Below, piece by piece: positions 6,231 to 8,729 of a stretch of 8,729 nucleotides of DNA. The notes beneath the pieces were generated by a model. That model ran no database searches, was not told the DNA's origin, and saw only the letters and a program-made list of their open reading frames with translations. The stretch covers positions 1-8,729 of the forward strand of contig JAAXXJ010000001.1 of assembly GCA_013334545.1 (NCBI GenBank), in the 5' to 3' direction. Source of the stretch: Nitrospirota bacterium (GTDB taxonomy: Bacteria > Nitrospirota > UBA9217). The position numbers and the translations under genes were made by a program. The stretch's first letter is position 1. Every line of letters starts with the position of its first letter.

Positions 6231-6902
6231 TTGATCGACATACAGCAGCTCCGGAAGAACTTCCGGAGCGGCGACGAGACCCTCCACATCCTGACCGGGA
6301 TCAACCTGCATGTCGGGAAAGGTGAGATGCTCGCCATCGTGGGCGCCTCGGGCGTGGGCAAGAGCACCTTCCTGCACATCGTGGGCGGACTCGAAAAACC
6401 CACCTCGGGGAGCGTCCGGTACGGGGATATTGACGTGTACTCGCTGCCGTCGGACCGGGTCGCGAAGTTCCGCAACGAACGGGTGGGCTTTGTGTTCCAG
6501 TTCCACCACCTGCTCCCCGAATTCTCGGCCCTGGAGAACGTCATGCTGCCGGGCCTCATCAGGAACATGGACCGGGAGCAGGCGATGGACCTCGCCAAGT
6601 CCCTCCTCAACGAGGTAGGCCTCGGTGAGCGCATTCATCACCGGCCCGGTGAGCTTTCAGGAGGAGAGCAGCAGCGCGTTGCCGTGGCCCGGGCACTGGT
6701 GCTGCGGCCCGATGTGATCCTTGCCGACGAGCCGACGGGCAACCTCGATACCCATACCGGCGAGGCGGTCCACGAGCTCCTGAAGACGCTGAACCGGGAA
6801 AAGGGGATCACCTTTATCATCGTGACGCACAATGACCACCTCGCCCGCCAGGCAGACCGCGTGTTCAGGATGGCCGAAGGAAACCTTACCCTCGAGAGCT
6901 GA
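6231..6902 (+). CDS. lolD: Lipoprotein-releasing system ATP-binding protein LolD
   Basis: Cytoplasmic ATPase subunit of the Lol ABC transporter, powering lipoprotein release by the LolC/E permease. At 223 residues it has the normal length. The sites appear complete: Walker A GASGVGKST (38-46), Q-loop Gln90 within FQFHHLLPEFSALENV, which is characteristic of LolD, the ABC signature LSGGEQQ (142-148), Walker B VILADE with Asp166 and Glu167 followed by PTGNLD, and the H-loop His200. The start is a TTG codon at 6231: no ATG or GTG lies closely upstream in frame, and MIDIQQLRKNF fits the family's N-terminus. The nearest purine-rich site (GGGAG, 6206-6210) is about 20 bases away, so initiation may depend on coupling to the small gene ending at 6222. 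The common downstream partner (a BamA-type gene in related clusters) is not here. Confidence 0.95.
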   Translation: MIDIQQLRKNFRSGDETLHILTGINLHVGKGEMLAIVGASGVGKSTFLHIVGGLEKPTSGSVRYGDIDVYSLPSDRVAKFRNERVGFVFQFHHLLPEFSALENVMLPGLIRNMDREQAMDLAKSLLNEVGLGERIHHRPGELSGGEQQRVAVARALVLRPDVILADEPTGNLDTHTGEAVHELLKTLNREKGITFIIVTHNDHLARQADRVFRMAEGNLTLES

Positions 6903-6903
6903 C

Positions 6904-6953
6904 CCGGACTGGCCCCGTTAGAGGCGGCTGCCTCTAAAAGCGGGGCAAGCCGG
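6904..6953. repeat. Strong GC-rich hairpin after lolD
   Basis: Three nested arms pair: CCGG (6904-6907) with CCGG (6950-6953), GCCCCG (6912-6917) with CGGGGC (6941-6946), and TAGAGGC (6919-6925) with GCCTCTA (6930-6936), on the four-base loop GGCT. It begins two bases after the lolD stop. No T run follows on either strand, so it is not a canonical intrinsic terminator. It may protect the 3' end of the lol transcript or assist termination by another route. Confidence 0.6.
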
Positions 6954-7042
6954 AAATATGTCTTCCACCCCAGTTACATCGTGTCGGCCAAGAGTTCCAC
7001 CAGCAGATATGGCCTCTCCAGGACAATTCAGAAATAAATAAT

Positions 7043-7124
7043 CCGTCATTCCCGAACGATCCTATCGGGAATCCAGTGTTTTTCAGACAAGTCCCTGGAT
7101 TCCGGGTCAAGCCCGGAATGACGG
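7043..7124. repeat. 82-base composite palindromic element between convergent genes
   Basis: The outer ends CCGTCATTCC (7043-7052) and GGAATGACGG (7115-7124) are perfect 10-base inverted repeats. Inside are two local hairpins, ATTCCCGA/TCGGGAAT (7048-7055 and 7065-7072) and ATTCCGGG/CCCGGAAT (7099-7106 and 7112-7119), and a middle pairing GGAATCCAG/CTGGATTCC (7068-7076 and 7095-7103). The ATTCCC...GGGAAT core resembles widespread dispersed repeats such as Neisseria dRS3-like elements; this comparison is from memory. It lies between the 3' ends of lolD and prmA. The rest of 6954-7181 shows nothing I can name. Confidence 0.75.
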
Positions 7125-7181
7125 CTAAGAATATCATGTCCGATATCGACAATCTTTTGTCGTTGTTGAAGGTATAAACTC

Positions 7182-8024
7182 CTAACGCCTGCACACCAAC
7201 GACACCCATTTCCCATCATTAAACCGTTCAATACAGTCCAATCCGCTGCTCTCCGCAGCTCTAACCACTTCATCATTCTGCCCTTTGAGAATGCCCGACA
7301 TGATGACGATCCCTGCCGGCGCGAGGCGTGATGCGATCTCGCCGGACAGCTGGACAAGCGTTCCTGATATGAGGTTCGCCGCGATCATATCATAATTACC
7401 CTTACACCGGTCGATCCCGCCCTCGAGCAGTTCGATCCTTCCCGCCTTGTTTAAGGCAATATTTCTGCGCGATGCCTCGATCGCCAGCGGATCGGTGTCA
7501 GCGCCGACAACCGATCGAAAACCCAGGGCGAGAGCGGCTATTGCCAGAAGCCCGGTCCCCGTTCCGAGGTCGAGGAACCGGTCCAATTTGACCTCACCAG
7601 CATACTGTTCCATCAGGACAAGACAGGACCTCGTAGTTTCGTGGTGACCGGTGCCGAAGGCCATGCCCGGGTCGATGATCAGCGGGATGCGGTCTCCGGC
7701 CTGGTGCTCCCAGGGCGGAAGGATCAAGAACCGGGTCCCGACGTCGACCGGTTTAAATGCCTTCTTCCACGACTCGTTCCAGTCCGCGTCAGGGAGGATG
7801 GTATGCTCGACCTTCAGTGTGAAGCGATGACCTGCCTGGGAAAGGAGCACTTGGCCGATCTCAAGCTCTTGAACGATGGAACCAGGGGAGGAAGATGCTG
7901 GAAAATAGGCGGTCACTGACCCGTCCCCTTCGATAATGCCGAGCGATCCGAGCGCCATAAGCCGGTTGACCATGATCTCGCGGACCGGATCAGGGAGGGT
8001 TATCAGGAACTGGTGATAGGACAT
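7182..8024 (-). CDS. prmA: Ribosomal protein L11 methyltransferase
   Basis: Cytosolic SAM-dependent enzyme that methylates ribosomal protein L11. The 280-residue length is normal for PrmA. The N-terminal substrate-recognition domain (about 1-75) is followed by a linker with DWNESWKKAFKP (81-92), then DPGMAFGTGHHETT (118-131), a PrmA hallmark. The Rossmann-like methyltransferase has motif I LDLGTGTG (151-158), the acidic VGADTDP (173-179) and AANLIS (215-220, with the conserved Asn217). The C-terminus GKWVSLVCRR is typical. The gene appears intact. The start is ATG 8022-8024 on the minus strand; upstream lie AGGA about 8 bases away and a possible promoter at 8032-8060. It converges on lolD and diverges from rimP. 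Confidence 0.95.
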   Translation of the reverse strand: MSYHQFLITLPDPVREIMVNRLMALGSLGIIEGDGSVTAYFPASSSPGSIVQELEIGQVLLSQAGHRFTLKVEHTILPDADWNESWKKAFKPVDVGTRFLILPPWEHQAGDRIPLIIDPGMAFGTGHHETTRSCLVLMEQYAGEVKLDRFLDLGTGTGLLAIAALALGFRSVVGADTDPLAIEASRRNIALNKAGRIELLEGGIDRCKGNYDMIAANLISGTLVQLSGEIASRLAPAGIVIMSGILKGQNDEVVRAAESSGLDCIERFNDGKWVSLVCRR

Positions 8025-8031
8025 GCCCGGT

Positions 8032-8060
8032 ATCCTAAATGACCCGGCTGCTTTTGTCCA
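8032..8060 (-). promoter_or_regulatory. Candidate prmA promoter, close to the start codon
   Basis: Read on the minus strand, TGGACA (8055-8060, 5 of 6 to the -35 consensus) and TAGGAT (8032-8037, 4 of 6 to the -10 consensus) are separated by 17 bases. The -10 box ends 7 bases before the ATG, so transcription would start at or next to the first codon. The AGGA inside the -10 box could instead be the ribosome binding site of a longer transcript. Confidence 0.35.
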
Positions 8061-8156
8061 TGAGAATGTTCCGGAATGTCACCTGCACGGTCGCCGGAAC
8101 ACCGTTCGAGGGAGTGGACATCATCAGGGTGCTGCCTTAAAATGCCGAAAAAACGC

Positions 8157-8185
8157 TTGCAATTCGTCGGTTAGTGTGTTAAAAA
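8157..8185 (+). promoter_or_regulatory. Weak candidate rimP promoter
   Basis: TTGCAA (8157-8162) and TAAAAA (8180-8185) each match 4 of 6 bases of the -35 and -10 consensus with a 17-base spacer. The predicted start near 8192 would place the hairpin at 8214-8237 in the leader of the rimP message. The match is modest and the box choice is not unique. Confidence 0.3.
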
Positions 8186-8213
8186 GCACCATCACTCTGG
8201 AGAAACTTTCTGG

Positions 8214-8246
8214 GAGTGGGCATCAACTTGCCCACTCTTTTTATTT
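8214..8246 (+). terminator. Intrinsic-terminator-like hairpin just upstream of rimP (candidate attenuator)
   Basis: GAGTGGGC (8214-8221) and GCCCACTC (8230-8237) form a perfect 8-bp stem around an 8-base loop, followed by TTTTTATTT (8238-8246). This is a textbook rho-independent terminator on the plus strand, yet rimP begins only 10 bases later, after GGAG (8247-8250). The upstream CACTC (8193-8197) can pair with GAGTG in the 5' arm (8214-8218), which would break the terminator. The plus strand has no gene directly upstream that needs terminating (prmA runs the other way), so leader attenuation of rimP is the simplest reading. Confidence 0.6.
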
Positions 8247-8255
8247 GGAGCGCCG

Positions 8256-8531
8256 ATGCCCGACCTTCAGGAACAGATCCAGCGGCTGCTTGACCCGATC
8301 CTGGGATCCCTTGGCCTGACGCTGTGGGACCTGGAGCTCAGGAAACAGGGCCCCCAGTGGCTCCTGCGGATCTACATCGACCGCGAAATGGACGGGGTCA
8401 CCCTGGGCGACTGCGAAGCGGTGAGCCGGGACCTCGGGACCATCCTGGACGTTGAGGATGTCATTCCGCATTCCTATACCCTGGAAGTTTCCTCGCCCGG
8501 GCTTGACCGTTCCCTGAATAATGAGGGTTGA
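8256..8531 (+). CDS. rimP: Ribosome maturation factor RimP, C-terminally truncated
   Basis: RimP is a cytosolic factor for maturation of the 30S ribosomal subunit. The reading frame gives 91 residues against a usual length of about 150-160. Residues 1-85 fit the N-terminal domain: LGLTLWDLELRKQGPQWLLRIYID at about 20-42, GVTLGDCEAVSRDL at 47-60, and the hallmark YTLEVSSPGLDR at 74-85. After SPGLDRSL the sequence turns into NNEG and stops; the C-terminal Sm-like domain is missing. The DNA beyond about 8510 matches a different gene on the other strand. ATG 8256 is supported by GGAG (8247-8250). nusA, which usually follows rimP, is absent. The truncated protein would probably not be functional if this junction is real. 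Confidence 0.85.
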   Translation: MPDLQEQIQRLLDPILGSLGLTLWDLELRKQGPQWLLRIYIDREMDGVTLGDCEAVSRDLGTILDVEDVIPHSYTLEVSSPGLDRSLNNEG

Positions 8532-8729
8532 AAGGATATTGGGAAGGATGTATTGCCAGATAATGCCGGCATTTGTCCTTCCAACCGCTTTTGCTGAAAC
8601 GACATAATCGCGGCCCCAAACAGAGAGCGAGGTGGCGCGAGTCACTCTTGCAAATATAGGAATATTGAAGATACCGATGGCGATCATACTGTTGATGATT
8701 CCCGGCCCTAAAATGGAGGTAATGAGGAT
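8511..8729 (-). CDS. Peptide/nickel-type ABC transporter permease (DppC/OppC-like), fragment
   Basis: The minus-strand frame is open from the window edge and encodes the inner-membrane permease domain of a dipeptide/oligopeptide ABC importer. Visible parts are a membrane segment (LGPGIINSMIAIGIFNIP), FARVTRATSLSVWGRDYV, and the EAA-type cytoplasmic loop AKAVGRTNAGIIWQYILPN that contacts the ATPase, then ILSTLIIQ. The family normally continues with a glycine-rich segment and a final membrane helix; here it breaks off around 8510 and the frame runs on, antisense to rimP, to a stop at 8241. The 5' part lies outside the window. GC content (about 47%) and codons such as ATA and AGA differ from the GC-rich neighbours, pointing to a different origin. 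Confidence 0.7.

Noticed and set aside
5967..6641. 224-codon minus-strand reading frame across the small gene and lolD
   Set aside because: It is antisense to lolD and to the small gene with its strong ribosome binding site, and shows no family motif.
6904..6953. GC-rich hairpin as an intrinsic terminator of lolD
   Set aside because: The stem is strong but no T tract follows on either strand, so I list it as a hairpin only.
8023..8319. 98-codon plus-strand frame across the prmA-rimP gap
   Set aside because: It overlaps rimP in another frame and reads through the terminator hairpin, with no family similarity.
8241..8510. Continuation of the permease frame antisense to rimP
   Set aside because: The sequence after LIIQ loses all permease character and is the reverse strand of good rimP coding sequence.

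Overview
This window (about 8.7 kb, GC-rich apart from its right end) looks like chromosomal housekeeping DNA from a Gram-negative (diderm) bacterium. A LolC/E-type permease and a LolD ATPase, which release lipoproteins towards an outer membrane, show the diderm character. Gene content, the lysS-lolC-lolD order and the many palindromic intergenic repeats suggest Desulfobacterota (Geobacter-like) or Nitrospirota. That placement is inference, and the sequence could well be a metagenome contig.

Layout: 1-309 has no gene and holds a nested palindromic repeat. 325-1659 is a CNNM/CorC-family membrane protein with CBS domains. It overlaps purC (1637-2521, SAICAR synthase) by 23 bases. After a 235-base gap with a perfect-consensus promoter comes lysS (2757-4238, class II lysyl-tRNA synthetase). 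A lolC/E permease follows (4398-5633), separated from lysS by an inverted repeat built from 8-9-base units. A 349-base spacer (5634-5982) carries at least two more palindromic elements. Next are a 79-residue single-pass membrane protein of unknown function (5983-6222) and lolD (6231-6902). The convergent gap 6903-7181 holds a GC-rich hairpin and an 82-base palindromic element. prmA (ribosomal protein L11 methyltransferase) lies on the minus strand (7182-8024). Divergent from it, rimP starts at 8256 behind a terminator-like hairpin.

The right end is abnormal. rimP loses its family sequence after about residue 86. From about 8510 to the window end the DNA is lower in GC (about 47% by hand count) and encodes, on the minus strand, a fragment of a DppC/OppC-type peptide ABC permease. 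The two partial genes are joined head to head inside both reading frames. This is either an assembly chimera or a real rearrangement.

Functional links: LolC/E and LolD together form the lipoprotein-release ABC transporter, and the small membrane protein between them is a candidate accessory factor. purC, lysS, prmA and rimP serve purine synthesis and translation. I see no defence system, prophage, CRISPR array, tRNA or rRNA. The most interesting material is the unknown protein inside the lol cluster, the possible attenuator ahead of rimP, the chimeric junction, and the varied palindromic repeats that fill most of the spacers.
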